Shown here in pieces: positions 8,572 through 16,996 of a DNA stretch of 64,000 bases. The translations under genes were made by a program, and so were the position numbers. The notes below the pieces were generated by a model. That model saw nothing but the letters and a program-made list of their open reading frames with translations. It ran no database searches and was not told the origin of the DNA. Source of the stretch: REEB95 sp035648735 (GTDB lineage: Bacteria > Pseudomonadota > Alphaproteobacteria > ATCC43930 > CGMCC-115725); assembly GCA_035648735.1 (NCBI GenBank), contig DASRKX010000017.1:26768-90767 (forward strand). The letters run 5' to 3'. Position 1 is the first letter of the stretch. Each line of letters starts with the position of its first letter.

Positions 8572-10247
8572 CGGGCGCGGGCCTGGGTGTCGCGCCCGAC
8601 GGCGCGCCAATGCTCGACCCAGAGCGTCGAGGGGTATTCATGCCCGGTCGGCACCAGGCCCTCGAGCCAATGCGGCAGGACGAAAGCGTCGGCGCGGAAA
8701 TAGAGCGGCAGGGCAGGCAGCTCCTCGGCGTAAAGCGCCTGCAGGCGCTGCCACAGCACGGCGCGCTTGCCGCGGTCGAGCTCGATCTCGATCGCATCCA
8801 TCAGCCGGTCGGCCTCCGCGTTCTTGAAGCCGGGATAGTTCTGGCCGGTCCAATGATTGTCGGCCGAGGGGATCTCGGTCGAATAGAGCTCGTTGCGCGG
8901 CAGATCCTCGGGTGCGGCGGACCAGGCGAACATGGCGAGCTGGTATTTGCGCTTCATCACCGTGTCGCCGAACAGAATCCGCGCCGGCTGGTTCTTGAGC
9001 CGCACCGCGATCCCGATTTGCCGCCACTGGCTCTGCAGCACCTCTTCGACCAGCTCGCGCGAGCGATTGCCGGTGGTCGTCGCCAGCTCGACGGCGAGCT
9101 GGCGCCCCGCCGCGTCGCGTCGCACCGCGTTGCCGTCGGCATGCCAGCCGGCGGCGTCGAGCAGCGCCTTGGCCTTGCCGGGGTCGTAAGGATAGCGCGG
9201 CACGTCCTTGGCGTAGATCCAGTCAAGCGGCGGCACGAAGCTGTCGGCCACCGGATCGCGCTCGGCGAAGAGCTGTTGGCTGATGGCATCGCGGTCGATC
9301 CCATAGAGCAGCGCCTGGCGCACCCGGCGGTCGGCCAGGATCGGATCGTCGAGATTGACGTCGATATGCTCGAAGGTGAGGCCGGGCTTGTACTGCACGG
9401 CGAATTCGCTTCCGTGACGCTTCTCGAAGGCCAGCGCCTCGTCCAGCGGCAGGCCGAGCTCGCCCGCCACCATGTCGAGCCCGCCGGCGAGCAGGTTGGC
9501 TTCGAGCGCCGCGGTATTCTCCACGGTCCAGACCACGATGCGGCGGAAGAAGGGCGCGTCGCCGGCCCACATCGGGTTGCGCTCGAGAACGATATGCGAG
9601 CCGGGCGATACCTCGGTGATGAGATAGGGGCCGTCATAGAGGCCGGGGTTGGTCGGTTCCGTGTCATAGCGCGAGCGGATGCGATATTGCGCCGGATCGG
9701 CGAAGGCGGCGCGCTCGATATGCGCGGGCAGGATCTCGAAATCGTTGAGCGCGGCGTAATCGTAGGTCAGGCGGTCGATATCGACCGTGAAGCGGCGCGC
9801 ATCCTGCGCCTCGACCTTGACCATGCGGCGGAAGATCTCGGCATCGGCGACCCCGGTTTGCGGGTTGCGGCCGACCTGCCAGGAGAAGATCACGTCGTCG
9901 GTGGTGACCGGCTGACCGTCGCCCCATTTGAGGCCGGCCTTGAGCGTGTAGGTCAGCCGCACGCCGTGCTTGCCGCCCGGCAGATCGAGCTTGCGGGCGA
10001 GCCCGTTCTCGAAGCTCGGCACGGTCTCGCACAGCATGCAGACCAGCTTCCAATCGGAATCGTAGGTGGTGAGCGGCCGGCGCACCATGGCCAGGACGTA
10101 GCTCTTCGCCACCAGCGGGTCGGTCAGCGGATTGAACGTCGAGGGGTACTGGCTGACGCCGATCGACAGCTCGTCGACGCGCTCGGCGGCGGGCGCGGCG
10201 GACGCCGACAGCAACAGGCAGAGAAGGGGGAGGAGTGCGCGCCGCAT
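8568..10247 (-). CDS. ABC transporter periplasmic substrate-binding protein (family 5)
   Basis: A 559-residue extracellular solute-binding protein of the peptide/nickel class (SBP_bac_5). A signal peptide (MRRALLPLLCLLLSASAAPA, cleaved before AERVDE) sends it to the periplasm. The body has the usual features: TFNPLTDPLVAKSYVLAMV, LKWGDGQPVTTDDVIFSW, VRQALLYGIDRDAI and a C-terminal LPALPLYFRADAFVLP. It is longer than many DppA proteins and has the double-lobed layout of the MppA/OppA group. It leads the operon with the two permeases. Ligand not determinable. Confidence 0.92.
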   Translation of the reverse strand: MRRALLPLLCLLLSASAAPAAERVDELSIGVSQYPSTFNPLTDPLVAKSYVLAMVRRPLTTYDSDWKLVCMLCETVPSFENGLARKLDLPGGKHGVRLTYTLKAGLKWGDGQPVTTDDVIFSWQVGRNPQTGVADAEIFRRMVKVEAQDARRFTVDIDRLTYDYAALNDFEILPAHIERAAFADPAQYRIRSRYDTEPTNPGLYDGPYLITEVSPGSHIVLERNPMWAGDAPFFRRIVVWTVENTAALEANLLAGGLDMVAGELGLPLDEALAFEKRHGSEFAVQYKPGLTFEHIDVNLDDPILADRRVRQALLYGIDRDAISQQLFAERDPVADSFVPPLDWIYAKDVPRYPYDPGKAKALLDAAGWHADGNAVRRDAAGRQLAVELATTTGNRSRELVEEVLQSQWRQIGIAVRLKNQPARILFGDTVMKRKYQLAMFAWSAAPEDLPRNELYSTEIPSADNHWTGQNYPGFKNAEADRLMDAIEIELDRGKRAVLWQRLQALYAEELPALPLYFRADAFVLPHWLEGLVPTGHEYPSTLWVEHWRAVGRDTQARAR

Positions 10248-10273
10248 TTCTATGCGGCGAGTATATCAGACTG

Positions 10274-10296
10274 CGCGCGGCGATTTAAGCCGCGCG
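10274..10296 (-). terminator. GC-rich hairpin between the small gene and the binding-protein gene
   Basis: A perfect 8-bp stem (10274-10281 with 10289-10296) with a 7-base AT loop stands just after the stop of the small minus-strand gene. There is no T tract on the minus strand, so termination is uncertain. Confidence 0.3.
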
Positions 10297-10303
10297 GGCC
10301 GGG

Positions 10304-10501
10304 TCAGGCGCGCTTGGTCTTAAGGTCGGCCAGGCGGCGGGGCAGGAGCTTGTGGCTCGCCTCGGCGTAGATGGTGTCGTAAAGCCGGAGTCCGCCGCGC
10401 GCGTCCATGAAGTCCTGAACCTGCTCGTCGAGCGACAGCGTCCGCATCTTGCTGCGCGCGGCACGGCCGCGACGCGATTCGCATAGAACCTGATTTGACA
10501 T
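10304..10501 (-). CDS. Small hypothetical basic protein (65 aa)
   Basis: Not a family I recognise. The product is short, basic and soluble: MSNQVLCESRRGRAARSKMR, then LSLDEQVQDFMDARGGLRLYDTIYAEA and a basic C terminus. Coding is supported by a strong ribosome site, AAGGGGG, about 7 bases before the ATG at 10501. It lies upstream of the ABC binding-protein gene on the same strand, separated by a GC hairpin. A role in regulating the transporter would be speculation. Confidence 0.6.
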   Translation of the reverse strand: MSNQVLCESRRGRAARSKMRTLSLDEQVQDFMDARGGLRLYDTIYAEASHKLLPRRLADLKTKRA

Positions 10502-10603
10502 TGAAACCCCCTTGAGCCGATTTCGGGTAAAAAACCAGCTAAAGGCATAAAAGTTTCTAAATAGTTACCAGTAGATCGGGGGCGGATTTCCTGGGGTTTT
10601 TCC

Positions 10604-11659
10604 TCAAGCGGCGCGGAAGCGCGGCATCACCTTCTCGCTGAACAGGCGCATTGAGCCCTCGGCCAGCTCATAAGACAGGTCGTTGAAATTGATCTGCAGC
10701 GACGCGCTTTCGAAGCCGCCGACGCGCTCGTGGTACTCGCCGATCTGCGCGGCGATTTCATCCGGGGTGCCGATCCAGGCGGCGCCGCTTTTGGCCTGGG
10801 TCTCGATGGTTTCCTTGGACAGGATCTCGGAAATCTTGTCGTAGCCGGGATAATCCTTCGAACTCATATTGCCCCAATCGGCGGTGGCGGCGGCGATCGC
10901 GCGCAGATAGCGGTTGAGCGGATCGTGCGCGACGGCGAAGGCGCGCTCGCGGCTCTCGGCGCAATACATGTGGAAGGCGAGCATGACGCGCCCCTTGCCG
11001 GGATGCCCCGCGGCGCGCCAGGCGTCGCGGTAAAGCCCGAGCAGCTCCTTCATCTGTCCGCCCGCCATGGGAATGCCCATGATCGAATGTCCGGCCTTGC
11101 CGGCGCTGACGAAGCTCTCCGGCGTGGCGATGGCCGCGACCCAGAAGGGCGGTCGCGGCTTCTGCGTCGGACGCGGCAGGGAGGTCACGTTCTTGAAGCT
11201 GTGGAATTTCCCCTCGCTGGTGACGTTTTCCCGCTCGAGCAGCAGGCGGATCTGCTCCATGCCTTCGACGAAACGCTCGCGGCTGTCGTTCAGGCTGACG
11301 CCGAAATTGGCGAATTCATAGGGCAGGAAGGCGCGGGCGAAGCCGACCTCGAGCCGGCCGCCGGAAATCCCGTCGAGCATGGCGATTTCGCCGGCGAGCT
11401 TCATCGGGTTGTTGAAAATCGGCAGCACGGCGCCGGTGACCAGGCGCGCCTGCTTGCTGCGCTGCGACGCGGCGGCGAGGAAGACGATGGGATTCGGGGA
11501 GTAGCCGCCATAGGGACGGAAATAATGCTCGACGGTGCGCACATGGCCCCAGCCGTAACGGTCGGCGAAGTCGGTCAGCCGCAGGCACTCGTCGAAATAT
11601 TGCGCGCCGGATTTCTGCTCGGGGCCGACGCAGGGGAAGAATTGCATGCCGAATTCCAT
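10604..11659 (-). CDS. LLM-class flavin-dependent monooxygenase (luciferase-like)
   Basis: A 351-residue bacterial-luciferase-fold protein that would use reduced flavin and oxygen. MEFGMQFFPCVGPEQK, the WGHVRTVEHYFRPYGGYSPNP segment, LDGISGGRLEVGFARAFLP, and the repeated GTPDEIAAQIGEY near the C terminus are typical of this superfamily. Two ATGs are adjacent (11662 and 11659); GGAGG lies 2 and 5 bases before them respectively, so the second is preferred. It is transcribed away from a MarR regulator, with a palindrome between them, so it is probably the regulated target. The substrate is unknown. Confidence 0.9.
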   Translation of the reverse strand: MEFGMQFFPCVGPEQKSGAQYFDECLRLTDFADRYGWGHVRTVEHYFRPYGGYSPNPIVFLAAASQRSKQARLVTGAVLPIFNNPMKLAGEIAMLDGISGGRLEVGFARAFLPYEFANFGVSLNDSRERFVEGMEQIRLLLERENVTSEGKFHSFKNVTSLPRPTQKPRPPFWVAAIATPESFVSAGKAGHSIMGIPMAGGQMKELLGLYRDAWRAAGHPGKGRVMLAFHMYCAESRERAFAVAHDPLNRYLRAIAAATADWGNMSSKDYPGYDKISEILSKETIETQAKSGAAWIGTPDEIAAQIGEYHERVGGFESASLQINFNDLSYELAEGSMRLFSEKVMPRFRAA

Positions 11660-11706
11660 CATATCCTCCGGTCGTGATCGCGTGGCGCGGCCAATTCGAT
11701 TGAATA

Positions 11707-11717
11707 CTGATTATCAG
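11707..11717. promoter_or_regulatory. Palindromic operator candidate between LLM and marR genes
   Basis: CTGATTATCAG is an inverted repeat broken only at its centre. On the minus strand it lies in the spacer after TTGACA (complement of 11723-11728), a perfect -35 hexamer for the monooxygenase promoter, so a bound MarR dimer would block RNA polymerase. MarR proteins usually bind such short palindromes in divergent promoters. Confidence 0.6.
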
Positions 11718-11765
11718 CATACTGTCAAGTTTACGGCGGCGGCGCGCCGTGCTATGCCAGGGGCC

Positions 11766-12290
11766 ATGGACAGGATCGAAACCAAGCGGCACGGCGGCGC
11801 GCTTTCCGACGCGCCCGGCCATCTGATCCGGCGCCTACAGCAGATCGCCGTCGCGGTCTTCATGCAGGAAACCCGCGCCTTCGACATCACGCCGGTGCAA
11901 TACGCGGCCCTTCACACGATTGCGCGGCAGCCGGGCATCGACCAGACCGGCCTCGCCAATTCGATTGCCTTCGACCGCTCGACCATCGCCGTGGTGGTGG
12001 AGAAATTAGAAAGCAAGAAGCTGATAACCCGCAAGGCGGGCGCCGTCGACCGGCGGACCAAGCTGCTCCATGCGACGGCGGCGGGAAAAAAGCTGCTCGA
12101 CGCCATCGCCCCGGCGGTCGATTCGGCTCAGGCGCAGATCCTGGCTCCCTTGCCACCGATCGAGCGCACACCCTTCATGGCCATGCTGCGCCGCATCGTC
12201 GATTCCAATAATGGCTATAGCCGGGCGCCGCTGCGCGTCGCCGGCCAGGCGCCGCGACGGAGCAAGGTCGCGCGGCGACCCCGCGCGTGA
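11766..12290 (+). CDS. MarR-family transcriptional regulator
   Basis: A 174-residue winged-helix dimer-type regulator. The layout is an N-terminal helix (GHLIRRLQQIAVAVFMQE), the DNA-binding part with TPVQYAALHTIARQPGIDQT and AFDRSTIAVVVEKLESKKLI, then the wing (RKAGAVDRRTKLLHATAAGK), a sequence typical of MarR repressors. The C-terminal tail after DSNNGYSR is basic. The start is uncertain: ATG at 11766 or the in-frame ATG at 11754; neither has an ideal ribosome site. It diverges from the monooxygenase and probably controls it. The stop overlaps the GTG of the next gene. Confidence 0.9.
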   Translation: MDRIETKRHGGALSDAPGHLIRRLQQIAVAVFMQETRAFDITPVQYAALHTIARQPGIDQTGLANSIAFDRSTIAVVVEKLESKKLITRKAGAVDRRTKLLHATAAGKKLLDAIAPAVDSAQAQILAPLPPIERTPFMAMLRRIVDSNNGYSRAPLRVAGQAPRRSKVARRPRA

Positions 12291-12841
12291 CGGTCTTCAC
12301 CATCGGGCATTCGACGCGCGCGCTCGACGCGTTCATCGCGCTGCTGAAGGAGGCCGGGGTGACGGGCATCGTCGATGTGCGCCGGATGCCGCATTCGCGC
12401 CGCTATCCGCATTTCAACCGCGAGACCCTGGCTCCGGCGCTGGCCGAGGCGGGCATCCGCTATCACCATGCGCCGGGGCTCGGCGGCCGGCGCGGGCGTG
12501 CGGAATCGACGTCGCGCAACACGCTGTGGCGCGAGGAAGGTTTCCGCAATTTCGCCGATTATGCCGAAACGGCTGCCTTCGATCCTGCCTTCGCCGAGCT
12601 GCGCGGGCTGGCGCAAGAGCGCCCGACCGCGATCCTATGCGCCGAGGCGGTGTGGTGGCGGTGCCATCGCCGCATCATCGCCGATTACCTGCTGGCGGCG
12701 GGGGAGAAGGTCGAGCATATCCTGGCGCCCGGCCGGATCGACGAGGCGAGGCTCACCGAGGGCGCGCGGTTGCTGCCCGGCGGAAAAATCCGTTACGCCG
12801 AGCGCGATCTGTTCAATGCGGCCGAGGGAAAAAGCGACTAA
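12287..12841 (+). CDS. DUF488 domain-containing protein
   Basis: A 184-residue cytoplasmic protein. FTIGHSTRALDAFIALLKEA, VDVRRMPHSRRYPHFN, and the conserved CAEAVWWRCHRRIIADYL with its Cys and His pair are the hallmarks of DUF488. The function of this family is not established. The GTG start at 12287 overlaps the MarR stop (GTGA), so the two are coupled, although nothing links them functionally. The 3' end overlaps the convergent gene by 4 bases. Confidence 0.88.
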   Translation: MTVFTIGHSTRALDAFIALLKEAGVTGIVDVRRMPHSRRYPHFNRETLAPALAEAGIRYHHAPGLGGRRGRAESTSRNTLWREEGFRNFADYAETAAFDPAFAELRGLAQERPTAILCAEAVWWRCHRRIIADYLLAAGEKVEHILAPGRIDEARLTEGARLLPGGKIRYAERDLFNAAEGKSD

Positions 12842-13437
12842 GCGGCGTCGCGCGCCCGCTTCTGCGCCAGCTTCTCGTTTTGCGACAAGATTTCAAGCAG
12901 CTGCTGATCCGCCTGATACGTCATCTTGGCGAAGGCGCGCAGGAAGCTGTCGGTGCGCGGCAGCTGGAACAGCGTTTGCTCGTCGTCGCTCTCGACGCTG
13001 CGCGCCGAGATCGTGACGACGTTGTCCTGCGGCGTCAGGATCAGCTCGGCCAGCGCCACGCCCGGTCCGGTGATGTATTCCACCAGCCGTTGCGGCCGCT
13101 CGGCGGTACGCGTGATGGTCATGCGATAGGGCACGCGCGAGGCGGAGGATTCGATCAGCGCGCGGGTGAAGGGGGAGAGGAAACTCTCGTCGAAGCCGAT
13201 GATGGCGGTTGGCCGCTCCTCCGAGGCCGAGGAACGCATTTCCAGCGTCGCCCACAGCGAGGCGCGTCCGCCGAAATAATCCACCGAGGCGAGGTCGAGA
13301 TTGATGGCGTCAATCGGCTGCGGCGGCGACACCGCCTTGCCGCACAGATAGACGAAGCAGGCCGGCTCGCGCTTGAGGCTGAGCGTGGTTGCCGCTTCAA
13401 GATTACGGTCGGTCAATGCGTTGGTCTGGTCGCCCAT
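12838..13437 (-). CDS. Hypothetical protein (199 aa)
   Basis: I do not recognise the family. The product is soluble, without signal or membrane segments. It has a beta-rich middle (YRMTITRTAERPQRLVEYIT, ALAELILTPQDNVVTISARS) and an amphipathic C-terminal helix rich in Gln and Lys (MTYQADQQLLEILSQNEKLA). The ATG at 13437 is chosen because the residues before it on the longer frame look uncoded. It sits between DUF488 (convergent) and the TonB-like gene upstream on the same strand, 81 bases away. Confidence 0.7.
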   Translation of the reverse strand: MGDQTNALTDRNLEAATTLSLKREPACFVYLCGKAVSPPQPIDAINLDLASVDYFGGRASLWATLEMRSSASEERPTAIIGFDESFLSPFTRALIESSASRVPYRMTITRTAERPQRLVEYITGPGVALAELILTPQDNVVTISARSVESDDEQTLFQLPRTDSFLRAFAKMTYQADQQLLEILSQNEKLAQKRARDAA

Positions 13438-13518
13438 CGAATTCCCCGGCGTCCTAATTGCCCGGGAATTTGAGCACATTTGTCGTTAATGGATGCATAA
13501 CGGCCGGAGAACGGCGCG

Positions 13519-14445
13519 TCAGCGCAGGATTTTCTCGAAGAATCCGAGCTTGAAATCGACCGATATGGTGATCGGCCCGGTCTTGCTCCAATAACGTTCG
13601 GGCACCGGCGGGACCGGCGAGCCGTCGCGAAACATCGCGAGGGCTGCCTGGTCGAGCAGCGGATTGCCCGAGCTCTGGTCGATCCAGGCGCCGGTGACGG
13701 TGCCATCATGCGCAAGCGTGAAGCTGACGATAACGCTGCCTTCCTGTTTCTTCTTCGCCGCATCGTCGGGGTAATGCTTGTAACGGCTGAGATGGCGTCG
13801 CACCACGTCGAGATAGTCGTCGCCGGAGCCGGCACCGCGATTGGCGCCGCCCGCTCCCTGACTCACGCCGAAATTGCCGTTGCCCGCGCCGCCGACGCCC
13901 TCCATACCGGTGCCCTTGGCCGCCGGATTGCCGGCGAGCGCGGTTTCGGCTGGCTGCGGTTGCGGCTGCGGCGCCGGGGCCGCTTGCGTCGCCGGCTTGC
14001 TCGCTTGGCGTTGCACATGCTTCGGCTGCGGCTTGGGCGGCGGCTTGAGGGGAACGACTTTCTGCGAGAGCGTCGGCTGCTGCAGCGGCGGCGTGGTTTC
14101 GGTCGTCGGCGCGGCGTCGGCGGCCGTCGATTGCTGTGACGTCTGCGCCGAGTTGGATTCAAGCGTCGTCGCGGCGCTGTGCGCCTCGCCCGGCGTCCGC
14201 GCATTGCCGCCGCTGCCGCCCGGCGAGCCCGAAGCGCCGCTGCCTTCGAGCTTGATGGTGACCGGCGGCAGCGCGACCTCGACCGGTTCGGGCACCTGCC
14301 AGAGCCCGATGAGCAGCGCCAGGATGAGCGCGTGCAGCAACAGCGAATTGCCCAAGCCGCGCCACAAATTGCGCCGATCCTCGCGGCGGCGGAATTTATC
14401 GCTGCGATCGGTCGTTATGTCAGGCGAGACGGCTGTGCTGGTCAC
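13519..14445 (-). CDS. TonB-like energy transducer / TonB C-terminal domain protein
   Basis: A 308-residue protein with a cytoplasmic N-terminal segment rich in charged residues, one membrane span near residues 33-50 (LLLHALILALLIGLWQVP), a long low-complexity periplasmic stretch rich in Pro, Gln, Ala and Gly, and a C-terminal TonB fold (SRYKHYPDDAAKKKQEGSV, LAHDGTVTGAWIDQSSG). This is the architecture that carries proton-motive energy to outer membrane receptors, or of TolA-like relatives. Start is GTG at 14445. No exbB/exbD or receptor gene is adjacent. Confidence 0.85.
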   Translation of the reverse strand: MTSTAVSPDITTDRSDKFRRREDRRNLWRGLGNSLLLHALILALLIGLWQVPEPVEVALPPVTIKLEGSGASGSPGGSGGNARTPGEAHSAATTLESNSAQTSQQSTAADAAPTTETTPPLQQPTLSQKVVPLKPPPKPQPKHVQRQASKPATQAAPAPQPQPQPAETALAGNPAAKGTGMEGVGGAGNGNFGVSQGAGGANRGAGSGDDYLDVVRRHLSRYKHYPDDAAKKKQEGSVIVSFTLAHDGTVTGAWIDQSSGNPLLDQAALAMFRDGSPVPPVPERYWSKTGPITISVDFKLGFFEKILR

Positions 14446-14527
14446 ATCGAGACATTGGTTTCGGGTCGAATCCTATTCCTGTCGAGATGGCGCGTAAACC
14501 AAACCGATCACGAGATGGTGGAGTCGG

Positions 14528-14533
14528 TATAAT
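14528..14533 (+). promoter_or_regulatory. -10 element (TATAAT) upstream of the DUF1499 gene
   Basis: A perfect TATAAT in GC-rich surroundings, 29 bases before the ATG at 14563. I cannot find a good -35 hexamer at the normal spacing, so this is only a candidate. Confidence 0.35.
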
Positions 14534-14562
14534 ACGTTCGGACGTTAAGCGGGACAGGGCGC

Positions 14563-15354
14563 ATGGCATATCAGGAAAGCCTGATCGTCGATCGACCGCG
14601 CGGTTTCGCTGAAACGGCGGCAATTTGGGCTTTCGGTCTGGCGCTGCTGGCCTTGATCGGATTCGCGCTGGTGCCCGCCGGCTGGCGACTCGGCCTGTGG
14701 TATTACACGGTCTCTTTTCTGATCCTGCGCTACGCCGCCTACCTCGCAATTGCCGGGGTGGCGGTTTCGCTCGTGGCCCTGGCCGGCTTCGCGCGGCTGA
14801 CCACGACCTGCCGGCTGCTCGCGCTCGCGGCGCTTATCGGCGGTGTCGGGCTCGCCTATGTGCCGTGGCATTACACCCGCCTCGCCGCGCGTCTGCCGCC
14901 GATCCACGACATCACCACCGACACGGTCGATCCGCCCGGCTTCTGGGCGGTGCTGCCGTCGCGCGTCGCGGAGGACGCCTTGCCTGTCGAATATGGCGGC
15001 CCGGCGGTGGCGAAGCTGCAGCGCGCCGCCTATCCCGACATCGTCCCGCTCGATGCCGCGCTGCCGCCGGAGCGCGCGTATCAGATCGCGCTCGCTACGG
15101 CGCAAGCAATGCCCGGCTGGATCGACGTTATCACCGACAAATCGGCTCGGCGCGTCGAGGCGAGCCAGCAATCCTTCTGGATGGGCTTCACCGACGACGT
15201 TTCGATCCGGGTGTCGCGCCACGGCAACGACAGCCGCATCGATGTGCGCTCGCTGTCGCGCCAGGGGAGCGGCGATTTCGGCGTCAACGCGGCGCGCATC
15301 CGCGCCTATCTTGCGGCGCTCAAGACGGCGCTCGCGCAAGCCGATCAGCGCTGA
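14563..15354 (+). CDS. DUF1499 domain-containing membrane protein
   Basis: A 263-residue protein with three predicted membrane segments in its first 110 residues, followed by a periplasmic DUF1499 domain. The domain is recognised by PPIHDITTDTVDPP, VEASQQSFWMGFTDDVSIRV and the terminal RSLSRQGSGDFGVNAARI. The function of the family is unknown. It is divergent from the TonB-like gene. Confidence 0.88.
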   Translation: MAYQESLIVDRPRGFAETAAIWAFGLALLALIGFALVPAGWRLGLWYYTVSFLILRYAAYLAIAGVAVSLVALAGFARLTTTCRLLALAALIGGVGLAYVPWHYTRLAARLPPIHDITTDTVDPPGFWAVLPSRVAEDALPVEYGGPAVAKLQRAAYPDIVPLDAALPPERAYQIALATAQAMPGWIDVITDKSARRVEASQQSFWMGFTDDVSIRVSRHGNDSRIDVRSLSRQGSGDFGVNAARIRAYLAALKTALAQADQR

Positions 15355-15463
15355 GGAGCGTCGCGGCTGAATTGCAGTCGGCGGCGTCCTGTGGCAGTTT
15401 GCCGGCCTTAATTTATTTCCCGCACTCGCCGCGCTGCCGGTTCAACCGAAAGGAAATTCGCTG

Positions 15464-16306
15464 ATGAAATTGCTGCGCTATGGCCAGCCCGGTCAGGAAA
15501 AACCCGGCCTGCTCGACGCCAAGGGACAAATCCGCGACCTTTCCGGCACGATCAAGGACCTGACGCCGGACCAGCTCTCGCCGGCCGCGCTCGATAAGCT
15601 GAAGAAGCTCGATCCAGAAAAGCTGCCGGCGGTACCGGGCAAGCCACGCCTCGGCGCTTGCGTTGCCAACGTGCCGAAGATCGTCGCCGTCGGGCTCAAC
15701 TATCGCGACCATGCCAACGAAGCGACGATGAAGATCCCGACCGAGCCCGTGCTGTTCATGAAGGCGGTCACCTCCATGTCGGGGCCCAATGACGACGTCG
15801 TGCTGCCCAAGAACTCGATCAAGGGCGATTGGGAGATCGAGCTCGGCATCGTCATCGGCACCAAGGCGCAGTATGTGAGCGAGGCCGACGCGCTCAAGCA
15901 CGTCGCCGGCTACTGCATCGTCAACGACGTGTCCGAGCGGAATTTCCAGCTCGAACGCGGCCCGCAATGGATGAAGGGCAAGAGTTGCGACACCTTCTGC
16001 CCGACCGGACCGTGGCTGGTGACGCCGGACGAACTCGGCGATCCGCAGGCGCTCGATGTGGTCTGCACCGTCAGCGGTGAAGTGATGCAGAAGGGCAACA
16101 CGCGGGACATGATTTTCAACTGCGCGACGATCATCAGCTACACCAGCCAGTTCCTGACCTTGATGCCGGGCGACCTGATCGCCACCGGCACGCCGTCAGG
16201 CGTCGGCCTGGGACGCAACCGGTTCCTCAAGCCCGGCGATAGCATGCATCTGACCATCGCGCGCCTGGGCGAGCAGACCCAGAAAGTGGTGGCTTACCGA
16301 GGCTAA
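15464..16306 (+). CDS. Fumarylacetoacetate hydrolase family protein
   Basis: A 280-residue FAH-fold enzyme. The conserved core shows VGLNYRDHANEA, PVLFMKAVTSMSGPNDDVVLP, GDWEIELGIVIG (metal-binding acids), NDVSERNFQ, and LMPGDLIATGTPSGVGLG. These are typical of the group acting on 2-keto or acylpyruvate compounds (ureidoglycolate lyase-like, 2-keto-3-deoxyarabinonate-like), which need a divalent metal. The substrate is not determinable. A ribosome site AAAGGAAA lies about 8 bases before the ATG at 15464. Confidence 0.9.
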   Translation: MKLLRYGQPGQEKPGLLDAKGQIRDLSGTIKDLTPDQLSPAALDKLKKLDPEKLPAVPGKPRLGACVANVPKIVAVGLNYRDHANEATMKIPTEPVLFMKAVTSMSGPNDDVVLPKNSIKGDWEIELGIVIGTKAQYVSEADALKHVAGYCIVNDVSERNFQLERGPQWMKGKSCDTFCPTGPWLVTPDELGDPQALDVVCTVSGEVMQKGNTRDMIFNCATIISYTSQFLTLMPGDLIATGTPSGVGLGRNRFLKPGDSMHLTIARLGEQTQKVVAYRG

Positions 16307-16374
16307 ATCGCCGTTCGAGATGCGGGAAGAAGACCCCGTGGCCGCGCTTGGCGGCGGGGGCGAATTCGGGTTAT

Positions 16375-16392
16375 TCTAAACTGTTGTTTAGA
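16375..16392. promoter_or_regulatory. Inverted repeat upstream of the cold-shock gene
   Basis: TCTAAAC and GTTTAGA form 7-base arms around TGTT, ending 34 bases before the cold-shock gene ATG. It is AT-rich against its surroundings. It could be an operator or a leader hairpin of the kind that regulates cold-shock mRNAs. Confidence 0.4.
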
Positions 16393-16425
16393 TGTGCCTG
16401 ATTAAGGGGGGAATCGTTTACGACC

Positions 16426-16953
16426 ATGTATGAGCGCCGTCCTGATTACTTCCGCAACGACGAGGCGCCGGCCGGCCGTCGCGTCGACGCCAAGGTTAAA
16501 TGGTTCAACGCCGCCAAGGGCTTCGGCTTTGTCGCGCTATCCGATGGCAGCCCGGACGCCTTCCTGCCCATGGCCATCCTGCGCCGCGCGGGGTATGACG
16601 ATGCGCGCGAGGGCGCCTTGATCACCTGCGAAGTCGGGCCCGGCGCCAAGGGACCGCTGGTGACCAACGTGCTCAACATCGACAACAGCACCGCCGCGCC
16701 GTCGCGCGAGGGCTTCCGCGAAGGCGGCCGGCCCGCCGGCCCGTCGCAGACGATGCAGGGTGCGGTCAAATGGTTCGAGCCCGACAAGGGCTATGGCTTC
16801 ATTGCCCCCGAGGGCGGCGGCAAGGACATCTTCGTTCACGTCACCGTGCTGCGCCGCAGCGGCGTCGACGCCCTGGAACCGGGGCAACGCGTCCGGGTTG
16901 AAGTCATCGAGGGCCGCAAGGGTTTCGAGGCGGAGTCCATTACGATAATTTAG
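16426..16953 (+). CDS. Tandem cold-shock domain protein
   Basis: A 175-residue nucleic-acid-binding protein with two cold-shock domains joined by a flexible linker. Domain 1 begins AKVKWFNAAKGFGFVALSDG and domain 2 begins GAVKWFEPDKGYGFIAPEGG; both keep the RNP1 core. RNP2 is intact in domain 2 (DIFVHVTVL) but in domain 1 reads DAFLPMAIL, losing the usual VH. Double-domain cold-shock proteins are common in alphaproteobacteria, where they act as RNA chaperones. AAGGGGGGAA stands upstream of the ATG at a long spacing. Confidence 0.93.
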   Translation: MYERRPDYFRNDEAPAGRRVDAKVKWFNAAKGFGFVALSDGSPDAFLPMAILRRAGYDDAREGALITCEVGPGAKGPLVTNVLNIDNSTAAPSREGFREGGRPAGPSQTMQGAVKWFEPDKGYGFIAPEGGGKDIFVHVTVLRRSGVDALEPGQRVRVEVIEGRKGFEAESITII

Positions 16954-16996
16954 TTCTTGGGTAGTGCCGCGCGGTCGAACGCGCGAGGGAAGTGTC

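Noticed and set aside
8610..10370. 586-codon plus-strand frame opposite the ABC binding protein
   Set aside because: The minus-strand gene has a signal peptide and family motifs; the antisense frame does not.
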